NCBI GenBank assembly: GCA_934047225.1
Contig: OW203987.1
Coordinates: forward strand, 151,501 to 215,500
DNA length: 64,000 nt
Direction of reading: 5' to 3'
Source of the DNA: Ypsolopha sequella
Taxonomy: Eukaryota > Arthropoda > Insecta > Lepidoptera > Ypsolophidae
The position numbers and the translations under genes are program-made. A model generated the notes under the pieces. That model had not been told where the DNA came from and ran no database searches. It saw nothing but the letters and a program-made list of their open reading frames with translations. Positions 33,860-42,869 of the stretch are shown here, piece by piece (the first letter of the stretch is position 1; each line of letters starts with the position of its first letter).

Positions 33860-33872
33860 GGCGGGGGAGTGA
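33860..33872 (+). other. polypurine tract of the gypsy element
   Basis: GGCGGGGGAGTGA directly before the 3' LTR, fitting a plus-strand primer. Confidence 0.75.
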
Positions 33873-34288
33873 TGTGGCGTGCTTCACACTCGCCACTATA
33901 TATGTACTTGGGCCAGCCCCTTACAATTTGAAAGAAACCGTTCCGCTTATGCAGTTTGTACCACACACCAATTAGATCAGGTGATATGGAGCAGTGGGGT
34001 GTACCTCACCCCCGGGTTCGTCTGTTTGCTGCGCCGGCACATCGCCGCGGGAGATGAGTCATCATTGTGCTACCAGCTAATCTTGCTCGCGCCTGTTTAT
34101 TTTGTCGGTCTTGTCAAATAATTTGTTTTTACGTTTTTTAATAATAATATTCATTTCTGTTTGCTTCCTATCATTCTTCATCTTCCATCAATCATCTTCT
34201 TTCGCTACCTACGCTTTGCTGCACTTAACCGAAGTTCCACACGTAGCTCAAGTGGTTGTGGGATACCAACACTTACCACACCCCCACA
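33873..34288 (+). repeat. gypsy 3' LTR, 416 bp
   Basis: Same ends as the 5' LTR. It lacks the MITE and about 28 bp near 34,138. Apart from these, only a few single-base differences from the 5' LTR are seen (e.g. TCTGTTTGCTG versus TCTGTTCGCTG). Confidence 0.92.
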
Positions 34289-34378
34289 AAACCTTTAATC
34301 TAGTCTATGTACATTTATTATTTTATTACATGTATTTTTATTAGATTAAATTTGACGTGTAAAAAGTGTATTATATAT

Positions 34379-34778
34379 TTATTGAAAAAGGCGTTACTTT
34401 GCGGAAGTCCATCATAAATTTGTAGATGTATTAATAATTTGCAATATTCCGCTAAACACTCTTACCATGCTATTCAAAATGCAGACTCAAGCACCGCCCG
34501 CCCTCCCGCATAAAACATGCACAAGCAAAGCAAGCAGTACGAGCAAAAATAAAGCAATCTTAAATAACAAGCAATTAAATAATAAGCTTGTTATTTAAGA
34601 TTGCTTTATTAAATAATAAGCTTGTTATTTAAGATTGCTTTATTTTGTGCTCGTACTGCTTGCTTTGCTTGTGCATGTTTTATGCGGGAGGGCGGGCGGT
34701 GCTTGAGTCTGCATTTTGAATAGCATGGTAAGAGTGTTTAGCGGAATATTGCAAATTATTAATACATCTACAAATTTG
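34379..34778. mobile_element. 400-bp foldback element in a LINE 3' end
   Basis: Arms of about 140-155 bp (CAAATTTGTAGATG.. to the CAAGCAAAGCAAGCAGTACG region) are inverted around an AT-rich middle with repeated AATAATAAGCTTGTTATTTA. The left side has about 40 extra bases (TTGAAAAAGGCGTTACTTTG). It is flanked by a 10-bp duplication TATTATATAT (34,369-34,378 and 34,779-34,788). A one-armed copy is at 38,829-39,018. No coding capacity. Confidence 0.85.
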
Positions 34779-34850
34779 TATTATATATACCTACTTTGCA
34801 AAATAAACTATTTGAATTGAATTTCAATTTAGAAATTAGAATTTTGTTGT

Positions 34851-34974
34851 GTTTTTCCTCAAAAAAGATCACTGAACCTCAGTCCTGACCACTTATCGAG
34901 TCTCCAGTAAGTATTTTTGGCTATATAATTATATAATTACCTCGCAAATATTGCAAGTATAGCTGGGTATTTAG
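34851..34974. other. short spacer
   Basis: Ends of the LINE tail followed by unassigned AT-rich sequence. Confidence 0.3.
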
Positions 34975-35470
34975 TGCAACATCTTGTATGGGAACCGTTT
35001 GAAATTGGACTATGAGCTCATATTTGGCACAGTTGTTCCATAGGTGGTCCCAAGTGGATTTAGCCTGGGAGGCCTCGAGAGGCATTTCCGGGGTGGCGAG
35101 GAGCGGGGGGGGAAGTTTGATTCCGCCGCGCTCCTTTGAGTCATATAGCTCTCTAAGTGTACGTACCCATGGCAAGTTTGATATCATTTTCGGATAAATG
35201 AAATATGATAAACTCATTTCTTATTTAAAAAAAAACGTCTCTCTATACAAAAAAAAATAAATATTTGGTAAAATCTGTTAATCGTGAACATTTTTTTTTC
35301 ACATAATGGTCGTTTTCATTTGAACCATACAATATATCACTATATAAAAATATAGACTGAAAGCCACATTTATTCGTATTATAGACATATAATTTTCATT
35401 GTAATGTCGTGGCAAAAAATGAGTGAAAATAAATAAAGTTCACTGTGGGGCAGAGTGGCGTATAGCGCGT
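34975..35470 (+). repeat. diverged copy of the palindrome's terminal repeat
   Basis: Matches 19,265-19,760 in order, with many substitutions. Shared are a TATGGGAACC start, a G run, AAGTTT..TTCC..GC, ATCATTTTCGGATAAATGAA (versus GTCATTTTCAGATAAATAAA), GAAAGCCACATTTATTCG (versus GAAAGCCACATTCATCCA) and AATAAAGTTCACTGTGGGGCAG. It is followed on the plus strand by the 5' half of the same gene family. Confidence 0.75.
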
Positions 35471-35989
35471 AGTTATAACTTTTAGAATGATGACTTTTAG
35501 ATGTTGGGTACTGTGGGGATATAATAATGCGTTATCATTTTAATGACAACTTTACCGATAGTTTATATTATACTTAATAAAATACGCATCACATATACGT
35601 TTAGATATTTATGCCTACCTACCTACATTTATGTATGTTTGTGATGGGGTTAGTGAGATAAAAATGTTATTTAATTAAAAAAACCCTTATCATTTCGTAG
35701 TAAGTTATAGTTAATAAGGTGCGCATCCATACCCAAATAATTTCAAGAGTGAGTCAATAATACCATCTTCATCTTACCGCTTCTCCGGGTTGGGGGTACG
35801 ACATAATCAAAAACAAATGGATAAAAAATTATCATAACCGTTTAATATGTAAATCGCGCTGACTACTTCTATTTCCCCCATTATGTTACTGATATTAAAA
35901 GGTATTCAACTCATTTCATCTCTTTCTGGTGTTAAATTTACTAAGAGGTTATGTTAGAGGTAATTTCCAAGCCACACAAAACAGTTAAA

Positions 35990-37066
35990 AAGTTTTTGTC
36001 ACTACTTTGGTTCCACACTTTTGTAAAAACCCACCCAAGTGTTTAAAACACTTTCAGAAGGGACATTTTGTGGCTCGAAAAAGTAATTGCAAGTTTTCTG
36101 GGATGGCTTTAGACCAAGCACACGAGCAGATGAATGCCATATTAAAAGGAGTTGGAGGTAGGAAGTCACTTCTATCTTAGATTTATATTTATGCTACAAA
36201 AATTGTAGTTGATTTGATCTGGTTCTTATTTAAACTTAACATTTTTATATTATTTTACGCACCACAGGGTTCATTGGTTTGACGGAAAATCCAGATGCTC
36301 TACTTAAGTGGCTTTTTCTGGACCTGAACTGGCAGATATTGGTGCCGATTCGGCGTAACACAAATTAACTTATTTGACAGGACTAACCTTATTTTGAGTG
36401 TCCTGTCTTTGTATTTTCGATACAGAAAGAAAAAGACAGGACCCTTAAAATAAGGTTGGTCCTGTCAAATAAGTTGTGCTACGCCGAATCGACATAATTG
36501 TTAACAGTTTTGAGAAGGCAATTCTGTATACGGAGAACAGCGCTATAAATGAAGACACCAGCCATCTTTCTGACACGACCGCAAATAAAAATAAATTTAT
36601 GGTGGATGTAAAGTCAATGGTAACAACATTCAATAATATGGGACACCCTTTCCTTGAACAATCCCCGACTTGTATAATATTGACACAAAAATGATCGCTC
36701 CATCTGAAGTTGCCGAAGTTATATAAGACAGAAACAAGTGGTGAAGAGCAAAACATTAAATTTTATAATGAGTGATTACAAACAAACTCTTAAAAAAAAG
36801 TTTGCAAGATCCAATCAAGCTCAATAAATATCCCTTTCTAAACCCTTAAAAAAAAGGATGTCAGTAAAATGAAACTTCAAATAGGAGGACTTAAGAACGA
36901 CTGTAGTCTATCTAGCAAACTTTACTTGCCACTTGTGAGCACAGAGCATGAAAAACAAGCCAGCCCTCCAGCTCTTTATTCGATTAGTAAATTACGATTG
37001 GGAAGAAAATCAGACTTACTGAAGGCAATTACTACCATTATAAAATTGCTATCAAATAGTTTTCAA
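35990..37066 (+). pseudogene. 5' half of a HEEADTR/CXC family gene, copy C
   Basis: Broken coding pieces on the plus strand match the N-terminal half of the family represented at 19.8-22.2 kb. They are: KHFQKGHFVARKSNCKF, then GMALDQAHEQMNAILKGVGG (exon end 36,157); a 110-bp GT..AG intron; FIGLTENPDALLKWLF; then, after a 146-bp MITE, FEKAILYTENSAINEDT, NNMGHPFLEQSP, and a final block GLKNDCSLSSKLYLPL with SISKLRLGRKSDLLKA. Several stops and frame changes occur between 36,670 and 36,870. The HEEADTR half is missing. Because introns remain, this is a DNA-level copy and not a retrocopy. Family role unknown. Confidence 0.8.
36346..36491. mobile_element. 146-bp MITE within gene copy C
   Basis: Perfect outer arms CGATTCGGCGTA / TACGCCGAATCG, and inner arms ACTTATTTGACAGGAC(T/C)AACC inverted around a small middle. 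It sits between two coding blocks of the gene fragment. The target duplication is not clear. Confidence 0.85.
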
Positions 37067-38680
37067 TAAGGTTTTTTTTTTAATTTTCTTACACTTCTTA
37101 CGGAACAAATTGCATTTTATTTCTGCAAATGTCTCTCTCACTATTTCACTCTCCACGCTAACGGATGTTTGTCAAGCGGCCTTTTGTAAGGAATATTCTG
37201 ACTGTAAATTGAATTAATTCAAAAGTCAAAAATATGCGCCATTTTAGGACATAGTTTTGATTATTTTGGTACATTATTTTTTATGGTTTCTTAAAGAATT
37301 GTTCGATATGATGTCACTTGAGAATTTTAGATATACTGATTGTGATGTGTGATTGCTTATAAAAAAGTGGCCTGTCTCTGTCTGTCTCAGATGAGCTGTC
37401 TGTATACACATCTGTCAAATCTTTATCTTGATAGCAAAGGACATATTTCTAAACAGACAAATGGAAGTTGCAGCTTTTTCGCAAAAATATTCATCATCAT
37501 GAGGTGTTTTAGACGACAAAATCTAAAATAGGACTTATTAAACCTAAATCTCGAAATGGTTTTTGAATTAACACACCTTAAAATAATTTAATCTTAGCGA
37601 ATTAACACACCTTTACATAATTTAATCTAAGCGAATTAACACACCTTAACATAATTTAATCTAAGCGAATTCAGTGACATTCTGAAGTACGTGTCGGTTC
37701 CAAGTTGATGGTAGACATTTTTTATTAGATTCTAGTGAGTGATGTGTCAGCCATTGCTCACAGCTGCTACGTCAACCAGCGACGACGGGACCCGCACCTC
37801 GCACCTGATTCTATAGAACGATCGTTGAAGGAACCCAAATGAAATTTATTAGGGTCCAGGATAAAACTACGCTATGAATAATAACCTTAAATCTGTTGAT
37901 AAAGTGTACCTACAGAGTGTACAATTTTTTTTCTTTTGTATAACTTAGTTTAGGTTTTAATTTTTATTGTTATTTAAGTTTAATTTATGTACCTGTTAAT
38001 AAAATATCCATATATACAAAAAATACCTACAACTAAATTGTAATACGAAAGTAAATTTCAGACTTTTTCATAAAGAATTTTACAAACAAATATCTCTTCA
38101 AACGGTGTAAAAAATATAGTTAAAAAAATTACTCGCCGTCACCCTGGTGTGACAAGCTGGTGTGACGAGGAGTCGTAAATCGAAGCTTTCACAAAAAATA
38201 CGAACTGTGAGTAAGGATTCATCGCAGCGAACAATAACTAACCTATTCATTGTTTGTTACAAATCTGAAGGCAAGTGTTTCCCGTGGCAGAGAATATAAA
38301 GTATTACTACGTCCCGTGGTCTCTTTACTGGTTGTAGCACGGGGGAGGTGTCATTTCGTCATAAGTTGTAGAATAATAATATCATTGCTAAGAGATTTAT
38401 GTTTTTTTTTTATTTTTTTGAGAACTATCGTGTGTACGTTTAACAAGTTAAATAAATTTGGGGAGCCGAGCAAAGCGGGGCGGAGAGAGGCGGAGAGAGG
38501 CGACTGCTGTAGTTGTAACAGAATTAGGATTTGCCTCGGCAAGTCATGATATGCCGAGTTCTGCGATGTGCCGACGACATATACACGAGTTTATTCATTA
38601 GACAATACCTGTCACGGTTATCAATGGAAATAAACTAGGATAAAAGTGTTATTTATACTCTTATTGCAACTGAAAGAATA
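37067..38680. other. mostly unassigned, one 34-bp tandem triplet
   Basis: At 37,565-37,672 a 34-bp motif (GAATTAACACACCTTAACAT + AATTTAATCTAAGC) occurs three times. Around 38,448-38,515 a GC-rich GGGAGCCGAGCAAAGCGGGG block with two GGCGGAGAGA units resembles the repeat at 345-395. No coding gene recognised. Confidence 0.5.
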
Positions 38681-38828
38681 CAATAATCAGTTCCAGAGTG
38701 TTCCCGAACGAAGCATCGAATCATAAATACAATAATCAATTCTGGAGTGTTCCAGAATGAAGCACCAAATCATAAATACAATAATCACTTCTGGAGTGTT
38801 TCCGAACGAAGCACCGAATTATAAATAC
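38681..38828 (+). repeat. 49-bp repeat, 3 units
   Basis: CAATAATCAATTCTGGAGTG + TTCCAGAATGAAGCACCAAA + TCATAAATA, spaced 49 bp (starts 38,681, 38,730, 38,779). Another unit lies at 42,227-42,275, on the far side of the Penelope-like element. The element therefore seems to sit inside, or carry, this repeat. Confidence 0.85.
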
Positions 38829-39018
38829 AATAAAATTTATTGAAAAAGGCGTTACTTTGCGGAAGTCCATAATGAATTTGTGGTTATATTAATAATTTGC
38901 AATATTCCGCTAAACACTCTTACCATGCTATTCAAAATGCAGACTCAAGCACCGCCCGCCCTTCTGCATAAAACATGCACAAGCAAAGCAAGCAGTACGA
39001 GCAATCTTAAATAACAAG
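38829..39018 (+). mobile_element. one-armed copy of the 400-bp foldback element
   Basis: TTGAAAAAGGCGTTACTTTG through CAAGCAAAGCAAGCAGTACG and AATCTTAAATAACAAGCAA match the left half of 34,379-34,778. The other arm is missing where the Penelope-like element begins. Confidence 0.8.
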
Positions 39019-39402
39019 CAAGAAAACTTATCGACACGTGTTTCGCCTCTAAACGAGGCATCCTCGGGATGTGTAGTCCGCCCGACTGCTCGACAGCCAA
39101 TGACGAGATGCCGCCTTGATGGGGATAATTGGATGACGAAAACATACGTAAAAGGGGGGTATTTATAAAATTAGTTTGTTCGTTCAGTAAATCAGAGTTA
39201 TTCTTGTTTTTCAATATCTCTAACTGTTCTAGCACACACATTCTTGAACCTTTCTTAAAAATATGTTTTATATAAAATGAATGATTGTTAGGCAAACTAT
39301 GACCGGACTGTAAATATGTTTCGCAAAATGCGATTTTTCGGAATGATTATTTCTATAGGCTGAGATGTGTTCTTTATACCTTGTTTCAAAGCTACGACCC
39401 AT
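39019..39402 (-). pseudogene. Penelope-like endonuclease end (GIY-YIG C-terminal part)
   Basis: After the LINE insertion the frame resumes with GRSFETRYKEH, AYRNNHSEKSHFAKH, then (frame change) FKKGSRMCVLEQLEILKN and NEQTNFINTPLL. The R....EH pattern is the second half of a GIY-YIG nuclease. It would nick DNA for insertion. It is broken by insertion and frameshift. Confidence 0.75.
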
Positions 39403-39406
39403 TTGA

Positions 39407-40954
39407 TTAGATTTGATTTGATTTATTTATTAATAACAAATATAGTTACATGTCAAAGAATAGATTACAAAGTTATACTTAAAGTATAATTTGTATAAAA
39501 TTAACTATAAAATTATAGAATAATAATATTCTTAGTCAAAAATAATAATAATAATAATAATAATAATTGAAAAAACAATAAATTGTATTATGATTAAGTA
39601 ATGTCAAAAAGATTAATATTCTATGTAGATACGATTAGGTACCACATCTGTCCATAAACTCCTTGTTTGTTGCCTGCGCAAAGCAGGCTCGACCCAGCTT
39701 ATCGCAGAGTGCATCGATGTGTGTGCGCCAGGTAAGTGATCTGTCAATTCTAAAGCCCACCACAGTGATAGCGCTTACTTGGGACAGTTTATCGCCATTC
39801 ATTGTCACGGTTATTGGTGCATCCATGTGCCCCGACAAATCGAACCTTATAAAGTGGGTATTTTTCGCAATAATAGCGAGTCCGTTAGCACGGAACCATG
39901 ATGTAAGTCCATCCGCGGTTTCTTGCAGCTTGGTTTCGAGTGAGTCATTGCGGTGAGCAGTCACGATAGCAGCCACATCATCCGCATGCATCAGAACTTC
40001 CGCACTGTTCAGTGATTCCGGTAGATCATTCATAAGGAGGCTGAAAGTCAGGTTTGAGATGCAGGATCCCTGAGCAACACCCATGTCCAGACTCCTTGGC
40101 TCCGATCTAAGTGCACCAGCGGAAGCCACGACCGTCTGCTGTCTGTCCCTCATGAAGTCAGCCATGAGTGCCAAGGCCGGCCCACGCATCCCGTAGTACT
40201 CCAACTTCATCTCAAGGAGACGATGATCACATACATCGAAAGCACGCGACAGATCACAGCTTAGTAGTGCGACCTGCAGGCCGGCTTCACGCGCGCTTAG
40301 AACCTGCCACACTAGCTCTCGAGCTAGGTCAGTTGTCGAGTATCCTGGTCTATACGCGTATTGTTTTGAAGAGAGAGCATCCGTTTCCATCAGGAATCTG
40401 ACAAGACGATTGCATATACCCACCTCAATTATTTTTGCAGGGGCAGGGGTGATTGCTATGGGTCTGTAATCCTTACTATCCTCAGGTTTACCTTTCCCTT
40501 TGTATACAAAAGTTACTTTGACATTTTTAATGCTTTGGGAAAAGAGCCATTTTTAAGCAGCGTGTTAAATAAGTCACTCAAAGGGGCGGCCAAAACAGTT
40601 ACACTTCGACACAGTAATTCACATGATGTGTCGTTTAAGACTTTTGTGCTCTTTGGGGCGATCTGAGTCAACATAATTTTGTAAAGCTCCTGGATAGTGC
40701 AAGCTCTGTGGCGGAGCGAGGAGATGGCGGACGGTCGTGCGGCGGTGAGGAGCGCGCGCGCAGACACTAGATCAGTGCGCGGCGCACACACCAACCTGGC
40801 AGCATCAGCGAACTGCTGGTTGAAGAAATTGACCAGATCAAGCTTACAGTTGAAGGGCTCACCATTTCGTTGCTTCACAATGTCCGTAAAATCCTTCGTT
40901 AATTTGTCGTGTGGTTTTGTTTGTTCCCTAACAACCTGCCACATGTAAACACCG
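39407..40954 (-). mobile_element. 5'-truncated LINE inside the Penelope-like element
   Basis: Inserted in the GIY-YIG coding part. The 4-bp TTGA is present at both joins (39,403-39,406 and 40,955-40,958). The 3' end on its strand is AT-rich with AAATAAATCAAATCAAATC. An (AAT)n run is at 39,541-39,567. Only part of the coding region remains. Confidence 0.85.
39635..40954 (-). pseudogene. LINE reverse transcriptase, partial
   Basis: The upstream piece (40,513-40,954) reads DKLTKDFTDIVKQRNGEPF and LFNTLLKNGSFPKALK. After a frameshift near 40,510 the RT proper follows: SSKQYAYRPGYSTTDLARE, LLSCDLSRAFDVCDH, GVAQGSCISNLTFSLLMNDL and the catalytic MHADDVAAI. The thumb region continues to a stop at 39,635, shorter than usual. 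No endonuclease domain is present. The clade is not assigned, though the jockey/R1 group is plausible. It cannot act alone. Confidence 0.8.
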
Positions 40955-41304
40955 TTGACCGATGTAAACACCATTACATTCACTGCAGCACAATTTGTAA
41001 ATACCCGACTGTTGTTTTTTATCTTATTTATCCTTTCCATTACACAGCAGCTTAATCTTATTATTAGTTCTGAAAGCAACGCGAACACCAAAACGCCGAA
41101 AGATCTTCGCAACCCATTCAGAAATCGGTCCTAGGTAAGTTAAGCTGGTTTTATATTTTTGAATACTTTCAGGCTGTAAAGTGGACAAACTACTATTTTG
41201 TTTTTTGTGGATTAATCGGTCAACCATTTTAGCACTATACCCGTTATTAAAAGCAATCTGATATATGATATTGAGCTGTTTTTTATAGTTATCCGGACTT
41301 AAGG
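40955..41304 (-). pseudogene. Penelope-like linker and start of GIY-YIG domain
   Basis: Reads ALSPDNYKKQLNIIYQIAFN, NGYSAKMVDRLIHKKQ, SLTYLGPISEWVAKIF and VRVAFRTNNK. After a one-base shift comes a YKLCC.EC-like cysteine stretch ending at the YIGQ part of the GIY-YIG motif, where the LINE is inserted. Order and motifs fit Penelope-like proteins. Confidence 0.8.
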
Positions 41305-41766
41305 CGATTACCGTCGCCAAATTAGCAGCTCGATGTTTGTCTGTATGAATATCGACGGAAACGACATTGAAATAACCTTCAAATCAGTGCACAATGCGTG
41401 GTGGCTGTTACGAAGCTCGTTGCGTCCTTGAAAGGGCAAAATAGGAGAATATAATACTTTTCACATGGGCGTCATTGTTCGATTGAATAATTCTATGTTA
41501 TATTTATAGCTATCAAGTTTATCTATTTATCAAAGCATAAATGAATTAAATCACCTAAACCGCTTAGGGGCAGTAGGAAATTCAAGCCAAAAAACACCAT
41601 TCAGTTGAAACAATTTTTCATATAGAAGTTTGGGTGGTACGAAAAAAAAATTGTTGCATATGTTGTCCTAGAGTTGATAATCCATAATACATTTTTTCAA
41701 TAGTTTTGGTTTGGCCATAAAAGAGAAGTAGGCTTTAGAAAGTACCCATTTGGCGGTATTAAGGGC
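41305..41766. mobile_element. 462-bp short element in the Penelope-like element
   Basis: It interrupts the coding sequence between VHRLMTVPL and LSPDNYKK. CTTAAGG occurs on both sides (41,298-41,304 and 41,767-41,773), a likely 7-8 bp duplication. Ends are weakly inverted (GATTACCGTCGCCAAAT against CTTAATACCGCCAAATG). It contains the dispersed segment also found at 704-866. Non-coding. Confidence 0.65.
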
Positions 41767-41773
41767 CTTAAGG

Positions 41774-42226
41774 GCACCGTCATCAATCTGTGAACATAAC
41801 AACGAAATGCAGCAAGCTTATGTTCCCAAGGGTGACAAGATGAAGCGGGTATTACGGTATCGGTGTGTGTTGGCTTACGGTATATTTGAAATTCATGTTT
41901 GTGTTGTGATCTTGTAATAGTTAAATCTAGAAAATTCATGTTGATGTTGTGATCTTGTAATAGTTAAATCTAGAAAATTAAGGGAGTTTTCTTGTTCGAT
42001 TTCTATTTGAATTTTATTTTTGAGTGAATTTTGTTAAGTTTGTTGACAAATATATCTAGATGCCTACTAGTACCCGTCCAACAAAGAATGACGTCATCAA
42101 CGAATCTATAATAGTACAAAATATTTGAATGATTGACAATATGTTTGGTCTCGAAACTGTCCATGAAAATATCAGCCATCAACGGACTTAAGGGTGAACC
42201 CATTGCTAAACCATTGCTCATAAATA
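41774..42226 (-). pseudogene. Penelope-like reverse transcriptase, 5'-truncated
   Basis: Reads GLAMGSPLSPLMADIFMDSF, then the catalytic YRFVDDVILCW, then KLNKIHSKIKF; after a break NFLDLTITRSQHKHEFQIYR and KPTHTDTVIPASS. There is a local duplication of about 47 bp (AACATGTTGTGATCTTG-like) at 41,895-41,975 on the plus strand, which disrupts the frame. The N-terminal half of RT is missing. Confidence 0.8.
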
Positions 42227-42275
42227 CAATAATCAATTCCGGAGTGTTCCAGAATGAAGCACCGAATCGTAAATT
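42227..42275 (+). repeat. 49-bp repeat unit, right of the Penelope-like element
   Basis: CAATAATCAATTCCGGAGTG + TTCCAGAATGAAGCACCGAA matches the three units at 38,681-38,828. Confidence 0.85.
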
Positions 42276-42869
42276 TCATAAAATAAAACGACTCACATTA
42301 TAACTTTCTCGCGCCAAATCGTTAAATCTTGATCATAAAATGTAGCCATTGGCTCGTAAACTAAGATCGATATCTCTCTCCGAGTACGAGTGCGAGCGCG
42401 GGTGCAAGTGCAAGTGCGAGTGGGAGTGCGCTAAACAGTTCAACTATTAGATGAATTAGAACACAGACAGGTGCTGCGCGGGAAGCATCCGATTGAAAGT
42501 TATTATTAGACCGCGTTGGAAATAGTCGTACATCATGAACATTTGAGTGTCGTTGCGTATCGCTATGAAACATGCTTTGTGCATTTCTTTTATTGAATGA
42601 CGACGTGAGACCGAACGAGGTACCGTTATAGAACATTAATACCAACGATGACGTCACAAATCACGGCACACTATATTAAAAATAATTCGTACGACTCGGG
42701 ATTACTATTAAAAATAAAATACAATATGTAAAGTATTTTTGTAGGTCGTGAATGTTATGAAAGTATTAAATAGAACAGCAGTTGGTCTGCCGCCAAATTA
42801 CTGCGTATACTACATGTCATGTATTTAGCGAATATAGTGATGCCAACACGAGCGGCGGATATAATGAGA
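42276..42869. other. no gene recognised
   Basis: Contains a degenerate GAGTGCGAGCGCGGGTGCAA-type short-period stretch near 42,385-42,430. Otherwise unassigned. Confidence 0.35.

Larger units (their letters stand above)
29310..34292 (+). mobile_element. Ty3/gypsy LTR retrotransposon, CsRn1-like
   Basis: LTRs at 29,314-29,858 and 33,873-34,288, with a 4-bp target duplication AAAC (29,310-29,313 and 34,289-34,292). The primer site matches a tRNA-Trp end. Gag is followed by a CHCC-type cysteine motif, protease, RT, RNase H and integrase, then a purine tract next to the 3' LTR. The CHCC gag motif and tRNA-Trp primer are hallmarks of the CsRn1 clade. Several frameshifts and stops between gag and RNase H make it defective. 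It has no env-like frame. Confidence 0.93.
39019..42226 (-). mobile_element. Penelope-like element with two insertions
   Basis: A reverse-strand element with an RT of the Penelope type and a GIY-YIG-like endonuclease. Its 3' part includes GATGCCTCGTTTAGAGGCGA (reverse strand), seen at the end of such elements. It is 5'-truncated near GLAMGSPLSPLM. It is cut by a 462-bp short element (41,305-41,766) and by a LINE (39,407-40,954). Reading across both insertions restores the order RT, linker, GIY-YIG. Confidence 0.85.
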
